Source: CAZQFV01 sp964613665
GTDB taxonomy: Bacteria; Chloroflexota; Chloroflexia; DTKN01
Assembly (NCBI GenBank): GCA_964613665.1
Contig: CAZTIG010000004.1
Coordinates: forward strand, 1 to 64,000
Direction of reading: 5' to 3'
DNA length: 64,000 nt
Part shown: piece after piece, positions 8,125 through 17,300 of the stretch
Layout: each line of letters begins with the position of its first letter
Numbering within the stretch: the stretch's first letter is position 1
Position numbers and translations under genes: made by a program
The notes under the pieces: generated by a model
Told to the model about the DNA's origin: nothing
Databases searched by the model: none
The model's input: only the letters and a program-made list of their open reading frames with translations

Positions 8125-8649
8125 ATGACAGAACCACCGCCGGAGGACATCACCGTCCGCGCCCACCTGCTGCCGGGCGGCGAGGTAGCCCGGGGAGCCA
8201 TCTTCATCGGCCGGCTGGGGGCCTTTCGCTTCGAGGCCTCCCGCGACGAGATCATGGGCTGGACGATCTCCTTTGCCGGGGAAGAGATCCCCCGCAGCCT
8301 GCAGGACCACCTGTTCGCCGCGGCCATCTCGGCCATCGGCGTGGCCGACGGGCTCTACCGCCAGCCGCCGCCGCGCATCCTGTACGTGCGCCTGGAGGAC
8401 CTCCTCGACGAGACGCTTCAACCGACCGTCGACGTGCGCGACATCCTGGCCGAGGCCGGCATCGCCCAGGGCTTTGTGAACGTGCCCGGCAAGGGGCGCT
8501 TCACATTCCAGGCAGACCGGCTGGGCGAGGGGGAGTGGAGCATCGTCTTCGGCCTGGACTTTGCCCTGCCGGCCGATGTCGCCCTGCGGCTGGAGCGCCT
8601 GGTCCTGATCGCGATCGAGGCGGCCATCAACAGCCAGGACGGGGAGTAG
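8125..8649 (+). CDS. Conserved-looking hypothetical protein, soluble
   Basis: 174 residues; I do not recognise a family. No membrane segment, signal peptide, cysteine cluster or nucleotide-binding loop is visible. The sequence is acidic and mixed alpha/beta in character, with FRFEASRDEIMGWTISFAGEE in the first half and an internal stretch around GRFTFQADRLGEGEWSIVFG in the second. Strong promoter and AGGAGGA box indicate a real, well-expressed gene. It is followed 7 bases later by a transaldolase-like enzyme, so the two are very likely cotranscribed and may act in one pathway. Confidence 0.75.
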   Translation: MTEPPPEDITVRAHLLPGGEVARGAIFIGRLGAFRFEASRDEIMGWTISFAGEEIPRSLQDHLFAAAISAIGVADGLYRQPPPRILYVRLEDLLDETLQPTVDVRDILAEAGIAQGFVNVPGKGRFTFQADRLGEGEWSIVFGLDFALPADVALRLERLVLIAIEAAINSQDGE

Positions 8650-8656
8650 GGCCGGC

Positions 8657-9298
8657 ATGGCGCTCTACCTGGATTCCGCCATCGTGGAAGAGGTGCGCGA
8701 GGGGCTGGGGTGGGGCTTTGTCACCGGGGTAACGACGAACCCCCGGTTGATCGCCCAGGCCGGCCGGCCGGCCGAGGAGATCATCGCCGATATCTGCGCC
8801 CTCTGCCCCGGGCCGGTCTTTTACCAGCCCGCGGCCCGGGAGCCCGCCACCCTCGAGGAAGAGGGCCGGCACTTCTCCGATCTCTCGCCCAGCCAGGTCG
8901 TGCTCAAGATCCCGGCCTCGCTGCCATACCTGGCCGTCCTGGCCCGCCTGGCACGCGCTATCCCCTGCGCCGCGACGGCCGTCTTCAGCGCCGCCCAGGC
9001 CTATCTGGCGGCCGAAGCGGGCGCGCGCTACGTGATCCCCTATGTCAACCGTATGACCCGCCACACCGGCCAGGGCATCGCCCTCGTGCAGGAGATCGCT
9101 GCCGTACTGCGGGGCAGCCGGGCGCGGACCGAGATCCTGGCCGCCTCCCTGCGGGATGTGCCCGAGGTGCTGGCTTGCCTGGCAGTGGGCGCCCACCACA
9201 TCACCGTCCCCCTGGCCCTGATCGGCGAGATGGCCGAGCATCCCCTGTCCCAGCAAGCGATCGAGGAGTTCGCGCAGGCGCTGCGCGGCGATCGCTAG
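8657..9298 (+). CDS. Transaldolase / fructose-6-phosphate aldolase-like protein
   Basis: 213 residues, the length of the small FSA/TalC class. The Schiff-base lysine is in QVVLKIPAS near residue 83, and FVTGVTTNPRLI near residue 21 matches the N-terminal TTNP signature of transaldolases. Small enzymes of this kind either transfer dihydroxyacetone units in the pentose phosphate pathway or act as fructose-6-phosphate aldolases. The later PYVNRMTRHTGQG block matches the family's conserved barrel strand. Second gene of an operon with the unknown protein at 8125. Confidence 0.85.
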   Translation: MALYLDSAIVEEVREGLGWGFVTGVTTNPRLIAQAGRPAEEIIADICALCPGPVFYQPAAREPATLEEEGRHFSDLSPSQVVLKIPASLPYLAVLARLARAIPCAATAVFSAAQAYLAAEAGARYVIPYVNRMTRHTGQGIALVQEIAAVLRGSRARTEILAASLRDVPEVLACLAVGAHHITVPLALIGEMAEHPLSQQAIEEFAQALRGDR

Positions 9299-9349
9299 AA
9301 GCCGCCTCATCCCGGTTCCCGCGTGTCGCCTCTGCTGTCCGATCCCTCC

Positions 9350-10423
9350 CTACAGGTCCCCGATGGGCTGGGTGGGAAAGGGCGTCGGCGTGGCCGTGGG
9401 GTAGGGGCGGAAGGTAGGGGTAGCCGTCGGCGGGCGGCCGTAGGTCGGGGTGGCCGCCGGGGTCGGCGTGGACAGGCGCGTCGGCTCGGGCAGGCCGGCC
9501 CACTGCCGGTAGGCCGTCCAGGTGGCGCGGGCCCGCTTGAGGTGGCTCTCGGCCTCCTGGAACTTGACGATGCCGCGGTTGAAGTAGCCGTTCTGGGACG
9601 TCGCGTAATAGTCCAAGAAGTCCTCCAGGGCCTCCAGTTCCAGGTCCAGCCCCAGCAGGTACTCCCGGTGCGCCTCCGCTAGGACGGGCGGCGCTACGAG
9701 CCGCGCCAGATCCGCCCGCGCTGCCGTCACATGGTCCCACAGGGTGCGCGTCCTGGCGCTCCCCTCCGAGAGGGACCCCGGGACGACGGCATTGCCGCGG
9801 TAGACGTCGTGCGCCAGGCGCAGCGGGCCCAGGATCGTGTCCAGGTTACGGAGGTATGCCCGAACGCTCTCGCGCTCTTGCTCCCGCGCCAGGGTCACAT
9901 TGATGGTGGGAATCGGGACGTCGTCGACCGCAACTGGCGCCGGTCCGGTGCCCAGCGCCGTCATGACGACCACCATGACCAGCACCACCAAGACGGCCCC
10001 GGTGAAGATGCCGGCCGGAACCAGACTGTGCCGCTCCGCGCGCCGGAGCTGGGGAGGTTCGATCACCACCGGCATGGAGGGAGTTGGCGTCTCCGCCAGG
10101 ATGGCCGGCAGGTCCATCTCGCGCAGGTCGGCCAGCGCCGACCACTCGCGCGGCCGGCGAGGCTGGCGAGCATCCGCGCCGCGCTCCCGCAGGAGCTGCA
10201 GTCCCACCTGGGCCTTTTCGCTGTGCGGATCGATCGCCAGGACCGCCTCCAGGCAGTAGGCGATGTCGTCGGGGTCGTCCAGAACCTCGCTGAGCCAGAG
10301 CCAGGCACCGGCGTGCCGCGGGTTGATGCGGATCACGCGCTTGAAAAAGGCCTGGGCCAGCCGGCGGTTCCCCGCCTTGGCCGAGGCGATCCCGCTCAGG
10401 TAGAGGTCCTCGATCTGATCCAT
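9350..10423 (-). CDS. TPR-like membrane protein with TP-rich tail
   Basis: 357 residues. An N-terminal TPR-like helix pair (residues ~3-60, with a run of KAGNRRLAQAFFKRVIRINP type) faces the cytoplasm. One membrane helix lies near residues 142-165, followed by an extracytoplasmic helical domain and a Thr/Pro tail (TPTPAATPTY-type repeats). No enzymatic motif is seen. The GH18-like gene lies 23 bases upstream and the two likely form one transcript. Function unknown; envelope localisation is inferred from the topology. Confidence 0.7.
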   Translation of the reverse strand: MDQIEDLYLSGIASAKAGNRRLAQAFFKRVIRINPRHAGAWLWLSEVLDDPDDIAYCLEAVLAIDPHSEKAQVGLQLLRERGADARQPRRPREWSALADLREMDLPAILAETPTPSMPVVIEPPQLRRAERHSLVPAGIFTGAVLVVLVMVVVMTALGTGPAPVAVDDVPIPTINVTLAREQERESVRAYLRNLDTILGPLRLAHDVYRGNAVVPGSLSEGSARTRTLWDHVTAARADLARLVAPPVLAEAHREYLLGLDLELEALEDFLDYYATSQNGYFNRGIVKFQEAESHLKRARATWTAYRQWAGLPEPTRLSTPTPAATPTYGRPPTATPTFRPYPTATPTPFPTQPIGDL

Positions 10424-10446
10424 AGTCCTAGGCTCCGCTGGCTTGG

Positions 10447-11679
10447 CTACGGGTTCGGCAGATAGCGGACGATGGAGCGCAGTATCTCGTACGGATCTCG
10501 CGCCAGCTTCTCGCGCACGGACTGCCAATAGGCCGGGTCCTCTCCTCCCAGCCGCCAGATGGCGATGCCCGCCAGGTCGTACTGCACGAGGAGGTCCAGC
10601 TTGGCCTCCAGGCTGCGCCGGCTGGCGAACCACACGGTGTGCAGGCCGGCGCTGTCCCGGTAGTTGAACCACGACTCGGCCACCTCACCGTTGGCGTCGC
10701 GCTCGCGCAGCTCGACCCTGGGGTTGTAGCGCTTGATCAGGTCCTGGATCTGCTGCCAGGTCACGGCATAGCCATCTTCGCCCACCCAGTCATAACCGTA
10801 GAAGGGCACGCCGACCTCGATCTTGGCCGGGTCGACCTGGGTTTCGGCGTACTCCACCACCTGCTGCACCCAGTAGATGGGGGCGACCGGCCCGGGGCCT
10901 CCGCCCCGCCAGTGGTAGTCGTAGGTCATGATGCGAAAGCGATCCACGGCCTGGCCGATGGCGTGCCAGTCCTGGGCCCCGGCGCCGGCCGCACCCCCTT
11001 CGTCGCTCGTGCGGGCGTGGATGGCGATCGCCAGGAGGCGGCCCTGGGCGTGCAGGCCGGCGGCGAGCTCGCGGATAAAGGCCGTGAAATAGTCCCGCTC
11101 CCCGTCCGGGACGGCCTCGAAGTCGATGTCCAGACCGTCATAGCCGTATTGCTCCACCTCGTCCAGGAGGCGCTGGACGAACATGGAGCGGCGCTCGGCG
11201 TTGCGCAGCACGTAGCCGGTGCGCGCGGGATCGAAGCCGTTGGTGATCGAGGGCAGGACGAGCACGCCGGCGGCGCGGGCGGTCTCCACCAGGGTCTGGT
11301 CGCGCGCCCCACCGAGGGCGTGCAGCGTGCCGTTGCTGCGCATCTCGTACCAGACGGGGCTGATCTCGTCGATATAGTCCAGGTTGGCCTCGAAGGAGGC
11401 ACGGGCGTTGTCGGTGTCCCAGTCGGTGGGCATCCACGCAGCGACGAAACGGCCCGCCTTGGGGTGCACCATCGCCGGGGTCGTGGGCGGATCCAGGCCC
11501 GGGTTGGGCAGCGACACGGAGGGTCCCCCGGGTGTCTCCGTGGGGCCGGCCGTGGGCGGTGTGGAGAGCGGCGTCAATTGGGCCGGGCTTGTCCAGCCGG
11601 AAGAAAGGAACAGCCAGATTGCCAGCAGCAGTGCGATGCCGAGCAGGAAGAGGATGCCCAGCCGTACCGCCCGCTCCAT
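10447..11679 (-). CDS. Secreted glycoside hydrolase family 18, YaaH/SleL-like
   Basis: 410 residues. An N-terminal membrane helix/signal anchor (residues 6-28) and a short Thr/Pro linker lead to a TIM-barrel domain. The GH18 catalytic DxxDxDxE is present as DGLDIDFE near residue 185, and the barrel closes with GIAIWRLGGEDP near 380. Homologues cleave N-acetylglucosaminyl bonds in peptidoglycan or chitin-like glycans. ATG 11679 directly precedes the anchor. A minus-strand extended -10 lies at 11710-11718. Confidence 0.88.
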   Translation of the reverse strand: MERAVRLGILFLLGIALLLAIWLFLSSGWTSPAQLTPLSTPPTAGPTETPGGPSVSLPNPGLDPPTTPAMVHPKAGRFVAAWMPTDWDTDNARASFEANLDYIDEISPVWYEMRSNGTLHALGGARDQTLVETARAAGVLVLPSITNGFDPARTGYVLRNAERRSMFVQRLLDEVEQYGYDGLDIDFEAVPDGERDYFTAFIRELAAGLHAQGRLLAIAIHARTSDEGGAAGAGAQDWHAIGQAVDRFRIMTYDYHWRGGGPGPVAPIYWVQQVVEYAETQVDPAKIEVGVPFYGYDWVGEDGYAVTWQQIQDLIKRYNPRVELRERDANGEVAESWFNYRDSAGLHTVWFASRRSLEAKLDLLVQYDLAGIAIWRLGGEDPAYWQSVREKLARDPYEILRSIVRYLPNP

Positions 11680-11709
11680 GCACACCTCCACGGAACAACT
11701 CTCCCCATG

Positions 11710-11718
11710 ATTATACCA
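11710..11718 (-). promoter_or_regulatory. Extended -10 promoter for GH18 gene
   Basis: Minus strand TGGTATAAT, preceded by TGTG. No good -35 at 17 bases, so it is read as an extended -10 promoter. Confidence 0.5.
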
Positions 11719-11756
11719 CAAGTCGGGGGGATGCGCTTCGGTCGCCACGCTGCGTT

Positions 11757-11785
11757 TTGCCAGCGGCGGCGCGTTGTGGTACAAT
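11757..11785 (+). promoter_or_regulatory. Promoter for uppP
   Basis: TTGCCA (11757-11762), 17-base spacer, TACAAT (11780-11785), again with TGTGG before the -10. Confidence 0.65.
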
Positions 11786-11825
11786 CCCCTCGCCCGGCGC
11801 GGGCAAGCGCGCCCAGGAGGCGACC

Positions 11826-12653
11826 GTGGGGCCGATCGAGGCATTGATCCTGGGGATCATCCAGGGACTGACCGAGTTCCTGCCCGTGAGCAGCACGGGA
11901 CACATGGTGCTGGCAGCAGAGGTCCTGCGGCGGCTGCTGGGGTGGGACGCGCCTGCCGAGAGCGTGGCGGTCACCTTCGACACGCTCCTGCACCTGGGCA
12001 CGCTGCTGGCCGTGCTGGCGGCGTTCTGGCGCGACCTGGTCCAGATCCTGGCAGCCTGGTGGCGGGGGCTGCGGCGGCGCCGGCCGCTGGAGACGGCCCA
12101 TGCACGGCTGGCCTGGTGGATCGTGCTGGGCACGGTGCCGGCAGCACTGGCCGGCCTGTTCCTCGAGGAGATCGTCACCGGCTGGTTCGGCCAGCCCAAG
12201 GTGGTGGGCGGATTCCTGGTGCTGACGGCGCTGCTGCTCGTGCTGGCCGAGTTGGTGGGCCGGCGCCGCCGCGGGCTGGACGCGCTCACCTGGCTGGATG
12301 CGCTGCTGGTCGGCCTCGGCCAGGCCGTGGCGATCGCCCCGGGCCTGTCGCGCAGCGGGACGACCATGGCCGTGGGCATCTTCCGCGGACTGACCCGCGA
12401 GGCGGCCGCCCGTTTCTCCTTCCTGCTGTCCGTGCCCATCATCGCCGGGGCCGGCCTGGTCCAGCTCCTCAAGGCGATCGGCCGTGGCCAGTTGCAGGGC
12501 CAGCTCCTGCCATTGCTGATCGGATTCCCGGCCGCCGCGCTGTGCGGCTACGCTGCCATCCGCCTGCTCCTGGCCTACCTGCGGCGGGGCCCTCTGTACC
12601 CCTTTGCGGCCTACTGTGCGGTGCTGGGCCTGCTGGCCATCAGCCTGCTCTAG
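11826..12653 (+). CDS. uppP: Undecaprenyl-diphosphatase
   Basis: 275 residues with about eight membrane helices. Both family motifs are present: IIQGLTEFLPVSSTGH at residues 10-25 and PGLSRSGTTMA near residue 175. It dephosphorylates undecaprenyl diphosphate, recycling the lipid carrier used for peptidoglycan and the polysaccharides made by the large locus downstream. GTG 11826 is supported by AGGAGG ending 5 bases upstream. Apparently monocistronic with its own promoter. Confidence 0.95.
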   Translation: MGPIEALILGIIQGLTEFLPVSSTGHMVLAAEVLRRLLGWDAPAESVAVTFDTLLHLGTLLAVLAAFWRDLVQILAAWWRGLRRRRPLETAHARLAWWIVLGTVPAALAGLFLEEIVTGWFGQPKVVGGFLVLTALLLVLAELVGRRRRGLDALTWLDALLVGLGQAVAIAPGLSRSGTTMAVGIFRGLTREAAARFSFLLSVPIIAGAGLVQLLKAIGRGQLQGQLLPLLIGFPAAALCGYAAIRLLLAYLRRGPLYPFAAYCAVLGLLAISLL

Positions 12654-12813
12654 CTCACCCGCCGCAGCGGCCAGGCGGTGAACGCGCGCTCGTTGCCCCC
12701 CAAGAGGCAGGTTCGACCCATCACCCCGGTGGCCCCCCGGTGACACGACCGGCCCACCCGTAGCGGAACGTGCCGATCTCCGGGTGGGGCAAGAGCTCCT
12801 GCGTCAGGCGATC

Positions 12814-13521
12814 CTACGCGCTCCTCTCCCCAAAGAGCGCCCGGCCCAGCCGCACCAGCGTGGCTCCCTCCTCCACGGCGACGACATAGTCGTCGGTCAT
12901 GCCCATGGAGAGGTTGCTCCATGGCGCCAGCGGGTAGCGCTGGCGTAGGGCCTCGCGCAGCCGCCACAGCCGGCGGAAGACCGGGCGCGTCTCCTCGGAG
13001 TCGGCAGCGATCGGCGCAACAGTCATCAGCCCATCCAGGCGCAGGGCCGACAGGGCCAGCATCCCCTCCACAGCGCGGAACAGGGCGTCCTCCACTGGCG
13101 CAAACCCGTACTTGCTGGCTTCCCCACCCACATTGACCTCGATCAGGACGGGCAGTACCCGCCCCAGGGCCTGCGCGCGCCGCGCCAGCACCTCGGCCAA
13201 CTCCAGGCTGTCCAGCGAGTGGATCACGTCGAACAGGCCCACGGCAATGCCGGCCTTGTTGCGCTGCAGGTGCCCCACCAGGTGCCAGCGCAGGCCCGCG
13301 ACGTCAGGAAGGAGGTCACGCTTGGCGCGGGCTTCCTGCACCCGGTTCTCGCCGATGTCGGACAGGCCGGCTGCGGCAGCCGCCCGCACGACCTCGGCCG
13401 GAAAGCTCTTGGTCACGGCCACGATGGCCACCCCGGCCGGATCGCGCCCGGCCCGGCCGGCGGCCGCAGCGATGGTGGCCCGCACCTGCTCCAGGTTCCC
13501 CGCAATCCGCGCCACATCCAT
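12814..13521 (-). CDS. yggS: YggS/ProSC family PLP-binding protein
   Basis: 235 residues. An alanine-racemase-like N-terminal barrel without the second domain. The PLP lysine is in IVAVTKSFP near residue 38, and the later SMGMTDDYV block matches the family's phosphate-binding region. These proteins buffer PLP and influence amino-acid homeostasis. It follows the PgeF homologue by 28 bases, as in many bacteria, and is the last gene of a minus-strand operon. Confidence 0.92.
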   Translation of the reverse strand: MDVARIAGNLEQVRATIAAAAGRAGRDPAGVAIVAVTKSFPAEVVRAAAAAGLSDIGENRVQEARAKRDLLPDVAGLRWHLVGHLQRNKAGIAVGLFDVIHSLDSLELAEVLARRAQALGRVLPVLIEVNVGGEASKYGFAPVEDALFRAVEGMLALSALRLDGLMTVAPIAADSEETRPVFRRLWRLREALRQRYPLAPWSNLSMGMTDDYVVAVEEGATLVRLGRALFGERSA

Positions 13522-13549
13522 CGTTGTCCCCCAGTGGACAGCGCCAGGC

Positions 13550-14335
13550 CTACCGACGTACGCCGATCACTGCTCCGAACAGCCCGTTCACGCGGCCCTC
13601 GCGACGGTAGGAATAGAACCGCTCCCCATGGCAGGCCGTGCACAGGCCGGCCACCTCGATCCTGTCCGGCAGGACCCCGGCCTGCAGCAAGACCCGGCGG
13701 TTGGCCTCCCACAGGTCCAGGTGGGCATGGCCCGGCCGGCCGGGCCGCAGCAGGTCATCGTGACCGGGGAAGCGCTCGCGCAGGCCGGCGATCACCTCCG
13801 CGCCAACCTCGTAGCAGCACGGGCCGATGGCCGGCCCCAGCCCGACACGCAGGTCCCCCGGGAAGGTGCCGAAGTCGGCGGCCATCTCCTCCACCAGCCG
13901 GCCGGCGATGCGCAGCAGCGTGCCTCGCCAGCCGGCGTGGGCCAGCCCGGCGGCCCGCCGTACCGGGTCGTAGGCCAGGATGGGCACGCAGTCGGCAAAG
14001 TAGCCCATCAGGAATCGGCCGGGCACGGCGGTGATCAGCCCGTCTGCGCCGCGCTGGCCGCCCCAGTCGCCATAGCCCGGCCCGGGGACGCGCACGATCT
14101 CGGCGCGGTGGACCTGGCGGGTCGGCACCAGGTCCTCCTCGGCAACCCCGAGCGCCGCGGCCAGCCTGGTCCGCCCCCCGGCGCCCGCCGGATAGACCGA
14201 GCCGTAGCTCCGATCGGAGATGCCGTGAACGAGCTCAGGAAAGGGGTGGAAGAGCCGAAAGCGCACCAGGTCGGCCACTACAGGCTCCGACAGGTCAGCG
14301 CGCACCGCCGGCCGACGCCGCCCGCGCGGGACCAT
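13550..14335 (-). CDS. pgeF: Purine nucleoside phosphorylase / laccase-domain protein (YfiH family)
   Basis: 261 residues. Zinc ligands of the YfiH fold are visible: TRQVHRAE near residue 74, the ADCVPILAYD cysteine near 114 and AGLAHAGWRGT near 130. Homologues act as multi-substrate purine nucleoside phosphorylases/adenosine deaminases or edit peptidoglycan precursors. The start is set at ATG 14335, 8 bases after the upstream gene's stop; no clear Shine-Dalgarno sequence is seen, consistent with translational coupling to the giant protein gene. Confidence 0.9.
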   Translation of the reverse strand: MVPRGRRRPAVRADLSEPVVADLVRFRLFHPFPELVHGISDRSYGSVYPAGAGGRTRLAAALGVAEEDLVPTRQVHRAEIVRVPGPGYGDWGGQRGADGLITAVPGRFLMGYFADCVPILAYDPVRRAAGLAHAGWRGTLLRIAGRLVEEMAADFGTFPGDLRVGLGPAIGPCCYEVGAEVIAGLRERFPGHDDLLRPGRPGHAHLDLWEANRRVLLQAGVLPDRIEVAGLCTACHGERFYSYRREGRVNGLFGAVIGVRR

Positions 14336-14343
14336 AACAGCGA

Positions 14344-17300
14344 CTACGGCGCGGCCGGTGCCGTGCTCAGCACCGTCGGGTACGGCGCAACCGTGGGCTG
14401 CGGGGACACGGTGGCGGGCGTCGCCGTCGCGGTCGGCGTGGGGGTCAGCCCGGTCGGGCTGGGCGTGGGAGTGCCCACGGTCGCCGTCGGCGTCGCCGTC
14501 GACGGGGTCCCGGTAGGCGTCAGGGTGGGTGGGTAGGTTGGCGTGGGCGTCACAAAGGGCAGTGGGGTCGGGCTGGGCTGCCACGGCGGCGGTTCCTCGC
14601 GCCCCAGCGCCAGGTTTACCAGCTTGATCACGTCGAGCACGTCGGTGTTGCCATCGCCGTTGATGTCCAGGGCCACGATTTCCTCATCGTCGGCAATGTG
14701 CCGGCCGATGACGATGTTGACCGCACGCTGCACATCCAGGACGGTGACCTGGCCGTCCTTGTCGATGTCCCCGTTGTGCAGGAAGCAGGAGGAGCAGATC
14801 ACCAGCGAGCCGTCATAGATATAGGATCCGGGCACGACGACCTCGTTGCCGTCCACATCGACCAGGATCGCCCGCGTGATGTCGATGCGGGCCCGCCGGC
14901 CGTCCGCTGCCCCGGACTGGACCTCGAAGAGCAGGCTCAAGATGGGCCCGCGGCCCGGCGGGATGGCCGCCCCCTCCGGCGAAAAGAGCAGCAGGTCGAC
15001 GCTGCCCCGGCCCGTATCCAGCACCGGAGCCGGCCGGCTCATGGTCTCGCTCCGCGGGGTCAGGTTCACCCCGGTGGCGGTGAGCATAGTGGTATCGTAG
15101 CTGATCTCGAGCTGGATGCCGGCGACCCAGACGAGGGTATCGGCATTCACGTACACGCGGATCGGCCGGCCCCCGATCCCGCGCGTCTCCGGCACGCGCA
15201 GGGCGTTGCCCCCGGGGCGCTCATTGATACGCTTGACCTTGCCCGAGGTAGCCGTGAAGGTATGGACCAGGTCGGTCTCCTGGGTCGGCAGCGGGGCTGG
15301 CGTGGCTGGCGGTGCCGGACGGGCCGTGGGGCAGACCCCCGTGGGCACGGCCGTCGGCGTGGCCGTGCGGGTGGGTGTGGCCGTGGGCGGCGTGCCGGTC
15401 ACGGTGGGACTGGCCGTAGGAGAGGCTGTCGGCGTGCCCGGCGTAGCTGTGCCGGTCGGGGTGCGTGTGGGCGTAGCCGTGGGCCTGGGGCTGTGCGTCG
15501 GCGTGTTGGTCCGCGTGGGCGTGGGCGTCGGGGGCGAGGGGCTGGGCGTGTCGGTCGGAGGGACAGGGCTCGGGCTGGCGCTGACGGGCGGGGTTGGCGA
15601 CGGCAGCCGCGTTGACGTGGGCGCCGGCGTGCCCTGCGTGGGCGAGGGCAGGCGCGTCGGCGTAGGCGGCTGCAAGGGTCCCGCGGGCGCGGCAGCCGCC
15701 CCCAGGCCGGCCACGCTCCACTCTTCCCCGCCGCGGTAGGCGTAGCGCGTGGGATCACGGGTCGGAGGGGGAGTCGTTCGAGGGCTTGGCTGGGGTGTCG
15801 GGGAGAGCTCCGGCGCATAGATGGCCAGGGGGTCCAGATAGCGGATCGCCCCCAGCTGCGTGCCCACCCAGATCTCGCCGGGCCGGGTGGGGGCCAAGAC
15901 GGTGACGTTGTCCGATGGCAATCCGTCGGCCGGCCCGTACTGCGCCCACTGCCCCGTCCCGGGCACGAGCACGCTCAGCCCCCCGCCCGGCAGCCCGTAG
16001 GTGCCGCACCACACGCGCCCCTGGGCATCCACGGCGACCGCCTGTACCCAGTTGGCGGCCAGGCCGCTGTTGCCGGCCTTGTAGGTCTGCCACTCCTGTC
16101 CATCAAAGACGCTCAGCCCACCCCGCCACGTGCCGGCCCAGACATAGCCCTGGGGATCGGTTGCCATCGACAGCACGAAATCGTCGCCCAGCCCATCGGC
16201 GGTCGTGTATGACTGCCACTCCCGCCCGTCGGCGGAGAGGCGGGCCACGCCGCCGCCCTCGGTGGCGAACCAGTAGTTCCCGTCCCTGTCGATGGCGATG
16301 TCGGTCACCACATCGTGGGGGAGCGGCGAATCGTTGGGGGTAAAGGTCTGCCAGGTTGTCCCAGAAAAGACGCTCACCCCTCTGGATGTTGCGAACCAGA
16401 CCAGGCCGGCCGAGTCGATGGCAATGTCCCGGACCCAGTTAGAGGCCAGGCCGTCAGCCGCCGTATGGATCGTCCAACCTGCTCCGTCGCGGTAGGCCAC
16501 CCCGCCGCCCTGCGTGCCGAACCAGACCCCGCCGGCGTCGTCTGCGGCGATGGCCGTGACCCACTGGTTGGGCAGCCCGTCGGCCTGGGAATAGGTCTGC
16601 ACGGTGTCGTCATCGGGATCGACATCGTCGTTGGGGGAAAAGGCCACCACACCCTGCTCGCCGCCCAGCCAGATCGTGCCGCGGGCATCGCGGGCGACGG
16701 CCCAGATGGGCCGGCCGGCCAGGGTCTGCGCGACCAGCCGCGGCTGGTCCCAACCGCTGGGCAGGCTCTCGGGGATCGGGGCCGGCGTCAGGGGCGGAGC
16801 AGCCGGCGAGACCGCCGCCGTCGCAGTCACCGTCGCCGTAACCCCCTGCGAGATGCGCGGCGTGGGCAAGCCGTTGGGGCCGAAGGGGGCCGGCGTCGGC
16901 CACTGCGGCAGCGTGCGCGGCTCCAGCGTCATGCCGGCGATGGGCAGCTCCACCTGGACCGACTCCTGCTGCCACAGGCTGCCTTCGGCGTGGAACCACT
17001 GCCAGGGCTGCCGGAGCATGTCGTACTGCATCCGGTACGTTCCCGGCCGCAGTGGCGCGCCCAGCAGGAAGGTAAAGGTGTAGACCTGGCCGGGCAGCAC
17101 CTCGCTCTCCAGCGGCAGGTACAGGGCATTGCCAGAGGCCCCCGGGGAAGCGCCGGCCGCGGCCGTCTCCTCCATGTTGAACCCCAGGCCGACCTCCTGG
17201 GCGGGCCAGGTGTCCCAGCCGTCGTTGCGCACGGCCAACTGGATGGCCTCGGCCTGCCCGGCGACCATCTTAGCCGGCAGGGCCGGCTGCAGGAAGGTGG

